Notes under the pieces: model-generated
Databases searched by the model: none
Told to the model about the DNA's origin: nothing
Seen by the model: the letters and a program-made list of their open reading frames with translations, nothing else
Made by a program: the position numbers and the translations under genes
Shown: positions 6,944-14,214 of the stretch, one piece after another
How the letters are laid out: every line of letters begins with the position of its first letter
Position numbering within the stretch: the first letter of the stretch is position 1
Origin: Oscillospiraceae bacterium
Lineage (GTDB): Bacteria > Bacillota > Clostridia > Oscillospirales > Acutalibacteraceae
Length of the DNA stretch: 34,386 nt
Reading direction: 5' to 3'
NCBI GenBank assembly: GCA_015066465.1
Contig: SVOI01000026.1
Coordinates: 1 to 34,386 of the forward strand

Positions 6944-8185
6944 ATGAAAAAGTTTAAAATCGGCATTATGGGTGCAGGGCGTGGTATTGATATTGCAAAG
7001 AACTTAATGCTTCTTAACTGCGAAATTGTTGCGCTCTGCGAATTTAATGAAAACCGAGCTAAAAGAGGTCTTAAAAATCTTGGAATGGACGTTCCTGTTT
7101 TTGAAAATTTTGATAACTTCTTAGAACAAGAAATGGATGCAGTTGTTCTTGCAAATTACTTTCACGAGCACACACCATTTGCTATTAAGTGCTTTAGTAA
7201 AAATATTCACGTTTTCTGTGAATGTATAAGTAACAGCACTTTAGCTGAAGGCGTTGATTTAATTCGTGCTTATGAAAAATCAAAGTCAATTTATGTGCTT
7301 GCTGAAAACTACCCACAAATGATTTTTAACAGAGAAATGAAGCGTGTTTGCGACGGTGGTACTCTCGGCAGAATTCTTTATGCAGAGGGTGAATATAACC
7401 ATCCAGCGTCACCGAGTGACAAAGAATTCACAAAAGCTTACTGTTATTTCCCAGAACACTGGCGTCACTATTTGCCAAGAACTTATTATGTAACACATTC
7501 CCTCGCTCCTATAATGTGGGCAACAGGTGCTACACCAAAAAGAGTTTCAGCAAATGCTGTTTTTGAACCTTTCACCGATAAAGCGAGTGCTCGTCAGGTT
7601 GCAGACAGAGCGGCAATAATAACTACCTTTAATGATGATGGCTCTGTTTTTAAATTTACTGGTTGCGGTGGCTTTGGTGCTCATAGTAATTCTTACAGGA
7701 TCTGTGGTACTGAAGGTCAGATTGAAAATCTTCGTGGTATGGGCGAAAAAGTAATGCTCCGCTACAACGAATGGTCAATTCCTGAAGGTAAAGATGAAGT
7801 TAATTTTTATGAACCCGAGTGGAATGATAAAGATGAAAAATTCATTAAAGAAAGCGGTCACGGCGGCGGTGACTATATAGTTGCAAGAATGTTCCTTGAC
7901 TGTATTGCTGAAAATAAAGAGCCAGAATTCCCTTACGATATTTATTCCGCTATAAATATGTCTTCTGTTGCAATTTTAGGGCATCGTTCAGTTTTAAATG
8001 GAGGCATTCCTTATGACATTCCCGATTATCACAATGAAGAAACAAGAAAAGCACTGGAAAATGATAACGACTCTCCTTTCTATTACTCAGACGGCAGAGA
8101 ACCTACAATTCCATGTTGCTCTCACCCAGATTACAGAGCAACAGATGAGCAGTTAAAGAATTATTTAGAATTTATAAAGGATTAA
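6944..8185 (+). CDS. Gfo/Idh/MocA family oxidoreductase lacking the EKP lysine
   Basis: A 413-residue protein. The start at 6944 follows an AAGGGG site. The N-terminal Rossmann domain has IGIMGAGRGIDIAKNL. The C-terminal alpha/beta half has an HWRHYLPRTYYVTHSL segment and a GHGGGDYIVARMF stretch, typical of longer family members acting on sugars or glycosides. Where the family normally has EKP, with a substrate-binding Lys, this protein reads FCECISNST, so that Lys is absent. It may have changed chemistry or be a diverged subfamily. It is a single-gene unit with a strong terminator at 8191, divergent from an AraC gene that probably regulates it. The substrate is unknown but is probably a carbohydrate, given the neighbours. 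Confidence 0.82.
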   Translation: MKKFKIGIMGAGRGIDIAKNLMLLNCEIVALCEFNENRAKRGLKNLGMDVPVFENFDNFLEQEMDAVVLANYFHEHTPFAIKCFSKNIHVFCECISNSTLAEGVDLIRAYEKSKSIYVLAENYPQMIFNREMKRVCDGGTLGRILYAEGEYNHPASPSDKEFTKAYCYFPEHWRHYLPRTYYVTHSLAPIMWATGATPKRVSANAVFEPFTDKASARQVADRAAIITTFNDDGSVFKFTGCGGFGAHSNSYRICGTEGQIENLRGMGEKVMLRYNEWSIPEGKDEVNFYEPEWNDKDEKFIKESGHGGGDYIVARMFLDCIAENKEPEFPYDIYSAINMSSVAILGHRSVLNGGIPYDIPDYHNEETRKALENDNDSPFYYSDGREPTIPCCSHPDYRATDEQLKNYLEFIKD

Positions 8186-8190
8186 AAAAA

Positions 8191-8229
8191 ATCCGATAGT
8201 TGATTTTTCTTCAACTATCGGATTTTTTG
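8191..8229. terminator. Strong bidirectional terminator
   Basis: A perfect 13-bp stem ATCCGATAGTTGA/TCAACTATCGGAT with a TTTTTCT loop, flanked by A8 on the left and T6 on the right. It serves the plus-strand oxidoreductase gene and the minus-strand toxin gene that converge here. Confidence 0.88.
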
Positions 8230-8231
8230 TT

Positions 8232-8543
8232 TTATAAATGTTCTTCTAAATCTCTTGAGCCATAAATCACTCTGATAACATCCACTGTTTTTTTCTTACT
8301 ATCTATAACGTAAAACACAAGATATTTTTTCACAGGCATTATATGTACTCCACGGCTTTTCCACGGCTCACTATCAAAACATTTAAACCTGTTTGGCATT
8401 TCGCCTAATGACAATATACTTTCTTGTAACAGCTTAATCATTCTGATTGCTGTATTTTCTTCACATAACACCTGAGAAATATATTCATATATTCCGTTTA
8501 TATCTTTTATTGCTTCAGGAGATATATTTACTTTATATTTCAT
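8232..8543 (-). CDS. RelE/ParE-family toxin
   Basis: A 103-residue protein of typical size for RelE/ParE toxins. It has the family pattern: SPEAIKDINGIYEYI in the first helix, MPNRFKCFDSEPWKSRGVHIMPVKKYLVFYVI in the sheet, and VDVIRVIYGSRDLEEHL at the C-terminus. RelE members cleave mRNA in the ribosome, while ParE members poison gyrase; the sequence alone does not decide which. Its ATG overlaps the stop of the antitoxin gene by four bases (ATGA), the usual coupled order of antitoxin then toxin. It ends at the shared terminator. Confidence 0.88.
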   Translation of the reverse strand: MKYKVNISPEAIKDINGIYEYISQVLCEENTAIRMIKLLQESILSLGEMPNRFKCFDSEPWKSRGVHIMPVKKYLVFYVIDSKKKTVDVIRVIYGSRDLEEHL

Positions 8544-8842
8544 ATCCCATATTTTTTGTTCATATCATTGAAAGCATCTTTTGCAGAAATTGCTTTTCCA
8601 TCAATGACTTCACTGTATCCTTTCTCAAGTTCTATATCAATTTCTTCTTTTGAAAGTTTACTGAAATCAAGTGGTTCTGCTGGTAACTTCATTTCAAAAG
8701 GAATTCCTCTTTGCATTACTACTTGTCTTAAAAACATTCCGACAGCATTTGACATAGGAATACCAAGTCTTTCAAGAATTTCTTCAGCTTCTTGCTTCAC
8801 TTCTGGCTCAACACGAGCAAATACATTAGATGTCCTTGCCAT
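8540..8842 (-). CDS. RelB/DinJ-family antitoxin
   Basis: A 100-residue protein. The start at 8842 (MARTSNVFARVEPEVKQEAE) lies after an AAGGGAG site and just downstream of a consensus promoter; a longer frame to 8893 would start on the promoter itself. The N-terminus is a ribbon-helix-helix DNA-binding domain (RVEPEVKQEAEEILERLGIP, then MSNAVGMFLRQVVMQRGIPF), the RelB/DinJ signature. The C-terminal tail (LEKGYSEVIDGKAISAKDAF) would wrap and neutralise the toxin. The pair probably represses its own promoter at 8865-8893 through GC-containing repeats there. Confidence 0.9.
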   Translation of the reverse strand: MARTSNVFARVEPEVKQEAEEILERLGIPMSNAVGMFLRQVVMQRGIPFEMKLPAEPLDFSKLSKEEIDIELEKGYSEVIDGKAISAKDAFNDMNKKYGI

Positions 8843-8864
8843 AAAAACACTCCCTTTCGCTATT

Positions 8865-8893
8865 ATTATACCACATTTGTTTGCGATATGCAA
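8865..8893 (-). promoter_or_regulatory. Toxin-antitoxin promoter with operator-like repeats
   Basis: Minus strand -35 TTGCAT (8893-8888), 17-base spacer, -10 TATAAT (8870-8865). The -35 region holds TTGC-ATATC-GCAA and, just upstream, two direct GCTTGC copies (about 8890-8906), which are plausible antitoxin binding sites. Confidence 0.72.
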
Positions 8894-8908
8894 GCGAAAC
8901 GCAAGCAG

Positions 8909-10183
8909 TTATAAAATATACGTACTTATACAATCATACCAATGCACATATGTTTCACCATTAACTATTAATTTTTCATTTTCTGGCAACATTTCTTCCC
9001 AGGTTTTATTATAGTGCTCATATCCCCAATCGTTTTTGTTAAATCTTCTAAAGAGTACTGTTCTACCATTTTCATCAATATATTGCTCTGATACAACAGG
9101 GTCATTGAAACAATTTAAATCCATAACACATACTGTATCATAAGTTTTTCCGTTTATTGTTACATCATATCTTCCAACAATATCAACCACTTCTGGTTTT
9201 AAATTCCCAACAACAATATTTCCTCTAACAGAAATTAAATTTTTATGTTCAATTAATATAGGATTACCACAATTATCCTCACCATAACCCCAGTTTTCTG
9301 TAAATTCATCATCATCTATAAATGTATGAACCTTTCTTACACCATCTTCAAAATGAGTTTCTGCAAGAAATCTTGAATGAGTATCTGTGAGCTGAGCTAT
9401 AAAACGGCGTTCATTTTCTTTAACCTTTTCAGTTCTGTAGTAATTATCCATGTCGTGCTCTTTTGCTAAAATTTCAACGCCTCTGATACCATAAATTTCT
9501 GCTTCACCTATAACCTTTGCTTCAAAACAACCATTCAATTCTCTTCCTGGCATATAATAAAGACCAACGGATAATTCTTCATTAAGTCTTGGTATAATCT
9601 GCCAACCCACAAGTTCCTCACATTCAACGCTGAATGGCTTCTTTTTTGTCTTTTCAATTTTATATTCAGGTAAAATTTTTGGTAACCTTTTCATAATATC
9701 ATCTCCTATAAATTTTGGTGGGTATGGATATAGCTCTTTGAATTTTTCTTTTGCATAATGCAATCTGCTTTTTACTGTACCAACAGGAATCTTTAAAGTA
9801 TTTGCGATTTCCTTTTGAGATAAATCGTAAAAATAGTATAAATATAGTATTCTTTTATCTGTTTCTGGTAACAAATCTATAGTTTCTGCAACTGCATTTT
9901 CTGTTTTCTTCTCAATTTGTAATTCAGCATCAGAAACATTTTCAAAAGAAATAGTTTCTATTTTGGATTTTCTTCTGTAATAATCTACACACTTATTATT
10001 AGCAATGCGGATAAGCCAAGCCTTAAAAAGAGCTTTATCACGAAGCGTATCAAACTTCTGTGAAGCAATAAGACAAGCTTCCTGAATAATATCCTGTGCA
10101 TCTTCCCTATTATTTACTTTATAATTTACAAATCGCTCAAGCGACTTTAAATTAAGCAAAAGCATTGTTTCAAATTCACTCAC
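8909..10183 (-). CDS. ECF sigma factor with large C-terminal extension
   Basis: A GTG start at 10183 is chosen because it follows AAAGGAG at good spacing and lies downstream of an ECF-type promoter; an upstream ATG at 10255 would overlap that promoter. The protein is 424 residues. Residues 1-160 form an ECF sigma factor: region 2 (NREDAQDIIQEACLIASQKF, ALFKAWLIRIANNKCVDYYR) and region 4 (LPETDKRILYLYYFYDLSQK, then IANTLKIPVGTVKSRLHYAK). The remaining 260 residues are an unrecognised, charged, beta-rich soluble domain. At the joint lies TAGGAG-N7-ATG (ATG 9694-9692), in frame, which could yield the C-terminal domain alone. No anti-sigma gene is seen nearby, so the extension may control the sigma domain itself. 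Confidence 0.82.
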   Translation of the reverse strand: MSEFETMLLLNLKSLERFVNYKVNNREDAQDIIQEACLIASQKFDTLRDKALFKAWLIRIANNKCVDYYRRKSKIETISFENVSDAELQIEKKTENAVAETIDLLPETDKRILYLYYFYDLSQKEIANTLKIPVGTVKSRLHYAKEKFKELYPYPPKFIGDDIMKRLPKILPEYKIEKTKKKPFSVECEELVGWQIIPRLNEELSVGLYYMPGRELNGCFEAKVIGEAEIYGIRGVEILAKEHDMDNYYRTEKVKENERRFIAQLTDTHSRFLAETHFEDGVRKVHTFIDDDEFTENWGYGEDNCGNPILIEHKNLISVRGNIVVGNLKPEVVDIVGRYDVTINGKTYDTVCVMDLNCFNDPVVSEQYIDENGRTVLFRRFNKNDWGYEHYNKTWEEMLPENEKLIVNGETYVHWYDCISTYIL

Positions 10184-10228
10184 TATATCACTCCTTTCAA
10201 AGAAACTGAAACCGATTTCACCCTTAAA

Positions 10229-10254
10229 GACGATATAAAAATCAAAAAGGTTCA
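10229..10254 (-). promoter_or_regulatory. ECF-type autoregulatory promoter
   Basis: Minus strand TGAACC (10254-10249), a 16-base T-rich spacer and CGTC (10232-10229). This matches the ECF consensus of the Bacillus SigW/SigM kind (TGAAAC-N16-CGTC). It lies about 45 bases upstream of the sigma gene's GTG, suggesting the sigma factor transcribes its own gene. Confidence 0.7.
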
Positions 10255-10274
10255 AATATTCTAAAAATTTTTAA

Positions 10275-10304
10275 GGCGATAGCTTAAAAAAGCTATCGTC
10301 TTTT
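10275..10304. terminator. Terminator of the Gfo/Idh/MocA dehydrogenase gene
   Basis: An 11-bp stem GGCGATAGCTT/AAGCTATCGTC (10275-10285, 10290-10300) with an AAAA loop. It is followed on the plus strand by TTTTG and on the minus strand by an A/T-rich tract. It lies just after the stop at 10309 on the minus strand. Confidence 0.75.
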
Positions 10305-10308
10305 GTTA

Positions 10309-11319
10309 TTAAAACTCATAATTCGGTTTTACTTTTTCCCCTGTTTTTGCTGATTCTACTATTGCAAGGCAAACTGCAACTGTTTTTGCACCTTCTCTTG
10401 CATCAGTTAAAACTTGCTTTTCGTTGAGAATTGCATCTGCAAAAACCTCAAACTCTTTAACTGCATTGTGATTATTAACTTCAATCTCGATTGTTTCTGG
10501 TTCTTTTGTTACCTGATTTTCATCAACTGTAAAGAGTGTCATTGTAGGTGAAGTGTTATCACAAATAAGAGTACCCTTTGTACCATAAATTACAGTTCTC
10601 ATTGTGTAGTCACGCTTACAGCCTGTTGAAACGAATACCTTACCCATAAGATTTTCATTGAATTTCATAACTGCAACTGTTGCATCATCATAAGTAACGT
10701 GTGGCAAGAGTCTGTGAGTACCATAAGCAAAAACTTCCTCTGGGTCGCCCGCAAGCCATCTTAATAAATCAACTGCGTGACAGCCACCGCCGATTACGCC
10801 GTGACGAAGTGGGTCGCATCTCCAAGGCTCCTGAATCAACATATAATCGTGAGCGTATTCTGATTCAACAAAATAAAGCTCACCTAAAACACCTGAGTCG
10901 ATTAATTCTTTTGCTTTTTCAAATGCTGGTGTAAAGCGACAAATCTGACCCACCATAAACTTTGCGTTTGATTCTTCTGCAACCTTAACAATTTCACTGA
11001 TATCCTCACGAGTTAATGCAAGAGGTTTTTCACAAAGCACGTGTTTACCCGCACGAAGCAAATCGCAAGAAACCTTTTTATGCTGCTGGTCTGGGATTGC
11101 AACTGTAACTACGTCGATATCTTTATTATTTACGATATCCATATAATCAGTTACCCATTTTTCTTCTGGAATGTTATATCTTTCACCAGCAAAGCGAAGA
11201 TTTTCTTCGTTACTGTCACAGATTATTGCAATTTCTGCATCTTCACAGCTTAATGCACCCTCAACGTGACACATACCGAATTTCATACCAATATTTGCTA
11301 CTTGTAATTTCTTTCCCAT
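10309..11319 (-). CDS. Gfo/Idh/MocA family dehydrogenase
   Basis: A 336-residue protein of standard length for NAD(P)-dependent sugar or inositol dehydrogenases. It has an N-terminal Rossmann fold (VANIGMKFGMCHVEGAL; the glycine motif is loose, GMKFG). The conserved EKP is in LRAGKHVLCEKPLAL, and GGGCHAVDLLRWLAG holds the usual active-site His/Asp region. The C-terminal half forms the open-faced sheet. A GAGGAG site precedes the ATG. It diverges from an AraC gene at 11445 through overlapping promoters, so AraC control is likely. It probably oxidises a sugar or cyclitol; the specific substrate cannot be read from the sequence. Unlike the protein at 6944, its EKP motif is intact. Confidence 0.9.
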   Translation of the reverse strand: MGKKLQVANIGMKFGMCHVEGALSCEDAEIAIICDSNEENLRFAGERYNIPEEKWVTDYMDIVNNKDIDVVTVAIPDQQHKKVSCDLLRAGKHVLCEKPLALTREDISEIVKVAEESNAKFMVGQICRFTPAFEKAKELIDSGVLGELYFVESEYAHDYMLIQEPWRCDPLRHGVIGGGCHAVDLLRWLAGDPEEVFAYGTHRLLPHVTYDDATVAVMKFNENLMGKVFVSTGCKRDYTMRTVIYGTKGTLICDNTSPTMTLFTVDENQVTKEPETIEIEVNNHNAVKEFEVFADAILNEKQVLTDAREGAKTVAVCLAIVESAKTGEKVKPNYEF

Positions 11320-11352
11320 AAATCTTACTCCTCATTTTGTTTTTATTTAATA

Positions 11353-11381
11353 TTGTTCTTTACTGACTATTATGCTATAAT
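11353..11381 (+). promoter_or_regulatory. Promoter of the AraC gene
   Basis: -35 TTGTTC (11353-11358), 17-base spacer, -10 TATAAT (11376-11381). It overlaps the divergent dehydrogenase promoter at 11369-11397. Confidence 0.65.
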
Positions 11382-11397
11382 CAAAACATTATTTCAA
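11369..11397 (-). promoter_or_regulatory. Promoter of the Gfo/Idh/MocA dehydrogenase gene
   Basis: Minus strand -35 TTGAAA (11397-11392), 17-base spacer, -10 CATAAT (11374-11369). It is interleaved with the AraC promoter, so polymerase can probably hold only one at a time. Confidence 0.6.
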
Positions 11398-11444
11398 GTA
11401 TTGTTTGTGTGATTTTTTCGTCATTTTGTTGGGAGAAGTACTTT

Positions 11445-12248
11445 ATGGATAATATTTATAAATACATAGGCAGACAAACCCCTGTTGTTCTTTACTGTGA
11501 AAAGGAATTTGATTTAACACCCGGCGAATGCTACGGACCTATTATCCGCAACGTATTTATTATAGAATGTTGTGTGGAGGGCTTTGGCTCAGTTATTATT
11601 AACGGGAATGAATTTGAGGTAACACCGGGGGACTGTTATATTCTTTTGCCTGGTGACACTATAATTCATACCGCTGACAGTAAAAATCCCAGAAAGGGTT
11701 ACTGGTGCGCTATTGATGGCTTTGACCTCAGGTTTATTTTTAAAGAAGCTGGTATTTCTTCCCTTTCACCATTTGCGCCAAAGGAATTATTTAGTGAGCT
11801 TTGCTCGTGTCTTAAAAGAATGGTTTCTGAATGGGGCAAAAATGATGCTGGTAAAGCTTTGCGAGAAACTGCATTGATTTACGAATTTTTAGGTGTATTA
11901 TTAAAAAACAAAAAAACAACTACAAACGATGACAGAATTGAAAGAGCTATTGGCTTAATGGAAACAAAGTATCACGAGCACTTAAATATTGACGATATTG
12001 CTCGTGAAATCGGGCTTGAAAGAAGCTATTTTTCTGTTCTTTTTAAAGAAAAGACTACCGTTTCTCCACACAAATATCTCACCTCTTTAAGAATCCGCAA
12101 GGCGTGTGACCTTATAGAAAAAGAGCATTGTAGTATTTCTGAAGCGGCAATTGCAACTGGTCTTGACCCCTCTAACTTCTCAAGAATTTTTAAAAGAGAA
12201 ATGGGTAAAGTTCCATTAAAATATTTTCAAAACAAAACAGATGGTTGA
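11445..12248 (+). CDS. AraC family transcriptional regulator
   Basis: A 267-residue protein. The start at 11445 (MDNIYKYIG) follows a GGGAGAAG site. The N-terminal half is a cupin-type sugar-sensing domain (GFGSVIINGNEFEVTPGDCY, then ILLPGDTIIH). The C-terminal half carries the two HTH motifs of AraC/XylS (NIDDIAREIGLERSYFSVLF, then SISEAAIATGLDPSNFSRIF) and VPLKYFQ at the end. It diverges from the dehydrogenase gene at 10309-11319, its likely target. Its last codons form one arm of the terminator shared with the convergent PnuC gene. Confidence 0.9.
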   Translation: MDNIYKYIGRQTPVVLYCEKEFDLTPGECYGPIIRNVFIIECCVEGFGSVIINGNEFEVTPGDCYILLPGDTIIHTADSKNPRKGYWCAIDGFDLRFIFKEAGISSLSPFAPKELFSELCSCLKRMVSEWGKNDAGKALRETALIYEFLGVLLKNKKTTTNDDRIERAIGLMETKYHEHLNIDDIAREIGLERSYFSVLFKEKTTVSPHKYLTSLRIRKACDLIEKEHCSISEAAIATGLDPSNFSRIFKREMGKVPLKYFQNKTDG

Positions 12249-12271
12249 TTACCTCTCAACCATCTGTTTTT
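12237..12271. terminator. Terminator shared by convergent genes, overlapping a coding end
   Basis: A 12-bp stem ACAGATGGTTGA (12237-12248) / TCAACCATCTGT (12256-12267), then TTTTTCT. The left arm contains the last codons of the AraC gene, and the right arm the last codons of the minus-strand PnuC gene, so one compact hairpin ends both units. Confidence 0.85.
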
Positions 12272-12920
12272 CTATTTGCTGTTCTCTATAAAATTTCTGA
12301 ACATTTATAAATGCTACAATTACACAATAAAGTGCATACACGCCATAAATCAAATATGTTGTTTCTTTCGGGTTATTTATAACCATCTGAATATTTACAA
12401 TCAATCCTGTAAAGGCAGATATTATCCAGAGATAAGTGTATTCTATATATGCTAACAACGTTAAAATTGACACCGCAAGACCCAATAAAAACGTAACAGT
12501 ATCAAATATTGCGTATTCATATTTAAAATAAGTCAGCACGCCTGCTGAAATGCCCCACGAAACAAGAAGAGCCACAAGAGAGATTATTCTCATTTTTACC
12601 GACATTTTCTTAAAAATAACGGTTTTTTTGTATGCATTCTTTTTCCAGTTAAAAAACGTTGCAAGCTGTAACGGAACACTCATAAAAAATGCGGAAGCCG
12701 CCGAAACGTAAACACCCATATATAAATACGCTGCTGTATAAATCACTGCATTTATTGCACCTATAAGTGAGCCAAGGCGATTTGCTTCTGACTGAAAGGA
12801 CATAACAAAAAGTGACACAAATAAGGGTATCATCAGGAAAAACTCTTGCTTAAAATAGATACCACTCACAAGAATTGCGAAACCCGTAAGAATGATAATA
12901 ATTTTTTTATACGTTTTCAT
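12249..12920 (-). CDS. PnuC-like nicotinamide riboside transporter
   Basis: A 223-residue polytopic membrane protein with about seven or eight hydrophobic segments. Length, spacing and motifs such as LQLATFFNWKKN, LLAYIEYTYLWIISAFTGL and a C-terminal YGVYALYCVIVAFINVQKFY resemble PnuC transporters of nicotinamide riboside, used for NAD salvage. A GAGGATG site precedes the ATG. It lies 20 bases after the FAD oxidoreductase gene and is probably the last gene of the M16-FAD-PnuC operon. A precursor supply for the many NAD-using enzymes nearby is possible but inferred. A related vitamin transporter is the main alternative. Confidence 0.68.
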   Translation of the reverse strand: MKTYKKIIIILTGFAILVSGIYFKQEFFLMIPLFVSLFVMSFQSEANRLGSLIGAINAVIYTAAYLYMGVYVSAASAFFMSVPLQLATFFNWKKNAYKKTVIFKKMSVKMRIISLVALLVSWGISAGVLTYFKYEYAIFDTVTFLLGLAVSILTLLAYIEYTYLWIISAFTGLIVNIQMVINNPKETTYLIYGVYALYCVIVAFINVQKFYREQQIEKQMVER

Positions 12921-12940
12921 ATTTTCATCCTCAGAAGCTT

Positions 12941-14212
12941 TTATAACACTGCACCGTTTTCTAAGAGCTTATTTTGTAACGACTTAACATCAACTGTATG
13001 AGCATTTTTATCAGACTTAAATGCTACTGCAACTGCAGTACCAGCCGCCTGACCAAGACACGCACATGTTGGCATTATCCTTACAGAAGCCTGTGCTTCA
13101 TGAGTTGCTGAAAGGCAACGCCCCGCAACAAGCAAATTATTATATTCTTTTGGTAAAAGTGAGCGATATGGGATTGTGTAATATTCACCATCACCAAAAA
13201 ATCTGTGACTTGTTCCTGTGCCTGATGGGTTGTGTATATCAATATCGTAATTGCAAAGGGCAATTGAATCTTCAAATTGAGTGCAATTAATGATTTCATC
13301 GGCAGTAAGAATATGAACACCTTTAAGCTTACGGCTTTCACGAATTCCTATATTAACTGCAATCGAAATAAGTGCGCTTTCGTCGAAGGCTTTTGAATGC
13401 TCCTTTAAAAATGAAACAAGCTCGTGAACCTGACGCCTTGCAATAACCTCTGCCCTACTTACATCAAACGGGTCTGTTGGGTCAAGCTTAATTACACGTG
13501 TGGAATTAAAGTGCAGAACGTCTTCTCCAACACCAAAGAAAACGAGTATATTTTCTCTTGGATTTGTAATTTCACCTTTAGCCTGTTTTTCTTTATAAAG
13601 CTCCTGTAATTTCGGTCTTTCTTCTGTAAAAAGGTCAAGGTCTACACCGCTCATTCTGAAACAAGTTGTCATTGGCTGACAAAGTCCATCACTTTCTCTG
13701 CCGAGCTGAAAGTCACACCCTGCAAGGTAGAATAAATCTCCGTCACCCGTTGCATCAACAAAAAAATCTGCTTCTACTGTAAAATGCTGACTTTTTGCAA
13801 TTATTTCTACTGCAGTTATTTTTTCACCCTGCTTTTTAACATCTGCTAAAACACTGTGAAAAAGCACATTTACCCCTGCTTCAGTGGTCATATCATCAAG
13901 TACAATTTTAAAATATTCTGAGTTAAATTCGTGGTCCTTGCAATCAGTTACATATTTGTCGTGGCGTTCTTTCATCTCTTTAAAAATACCTTCTGAAAGA
14001 TATTTTTTATTTTTTGCCGCTTCGCCCCAATATGGCTTTGTCCAATAAGGCATAAATGGGTAAACAAGGCAGTTTGAAATAGCTCCGCCAAGGCAACCCG
14101 ACTTTTCAACAATTAAAACTGTTAAGCCTTCACGTGCCACACTTACTGCCGCAGCAACGCCGGTAAGCCCGCCACCGACAACAACAAGATTATATTTCAT
14201 AACTTTTACCAT
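12941..14212 (-). CDS. FAD-dependent oxidoreductase (FAD_oxidored type)
   Basis: A 423-residue flavoprotein. The N-terminal dinucleotide motif VVGGGLTGVAAAVSVAREG is followed by VLIVEKSGCLGGAISNC. The second FAD signature DFFVDATGDGDLFYLAGCD is in the middle, and a C-terminal LLVAGRCLSATHEAQASVR stretch completes FAD binding. This is the arrangement of FAD-dependent oxidoreductases often found beside glycan-degradation genes in Firmicutes and Bacteroidetes. The substrate is unknown. Translation from 14212 uses an AAAGGG site inside the end of the preceding M16 gene, whose stop is only two bases upstream, so coupling is likely. A second in-frame ATG at residue 5 (14200) is an alternative start. 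Confidence 0.85.
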   Translation of the reverse strand: MVKVMKYNLVVVGGGLTGVAAAVSVAREGLTVLIVEKSGCLGGAISNCLVYPFMPYWTKPYWGEAAKNKKYLSEGIFKEMKERHDKYVTDCKDHEFNSEYFKIVLDDMTTEAGVNVLFHSVLADVKKQGEKITAVEIIAKSQHFTVEADFFVDATGDGDLFYLAGCDFQLGRESDGLCQPMTTCFRMSGVDLDLFTEERPKLQELYKEKQAKGEITNPRENILVFFGVGEDVLHFNSTRVIKLDPTDPFDVSRAEVIARRQVHELVSFLKEHSKAFDESALISIAVNIGIRESRKLKGVHILTADEIINCTQFEDSIALCNYDIDIHNPSGTGTSHRFFGDGEYYTIPYRSLLPKEYNNLLVAGRCLSATHEAQASVRIMPTCACLGQAAGTAVAVAFKSDKNAHTVDVKSLQNKLLENGAVL

Positions 14213-14214
14213 AA

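Noticed and set aside
8556-9014. 152-codon plus-strand ORF over the antitoxin gene
   Set aside because: Antisense to the clear RelB/DinJ gene and its promoter, with a low-information, serine-rich translation.
10184-10255. Longer start for the ECF sigma gene
   Set aside because: It overlaps the ECF-type promoter, while the GTG at 10183 has AAAGGAG at ideal spacing.
13081-13341. Overlapping ORFs inside the FAD oxidoreductase gene
   Set aside because: Out-of-frame shadows of a strongly supported flavoprotein gene, without ribosome sites.
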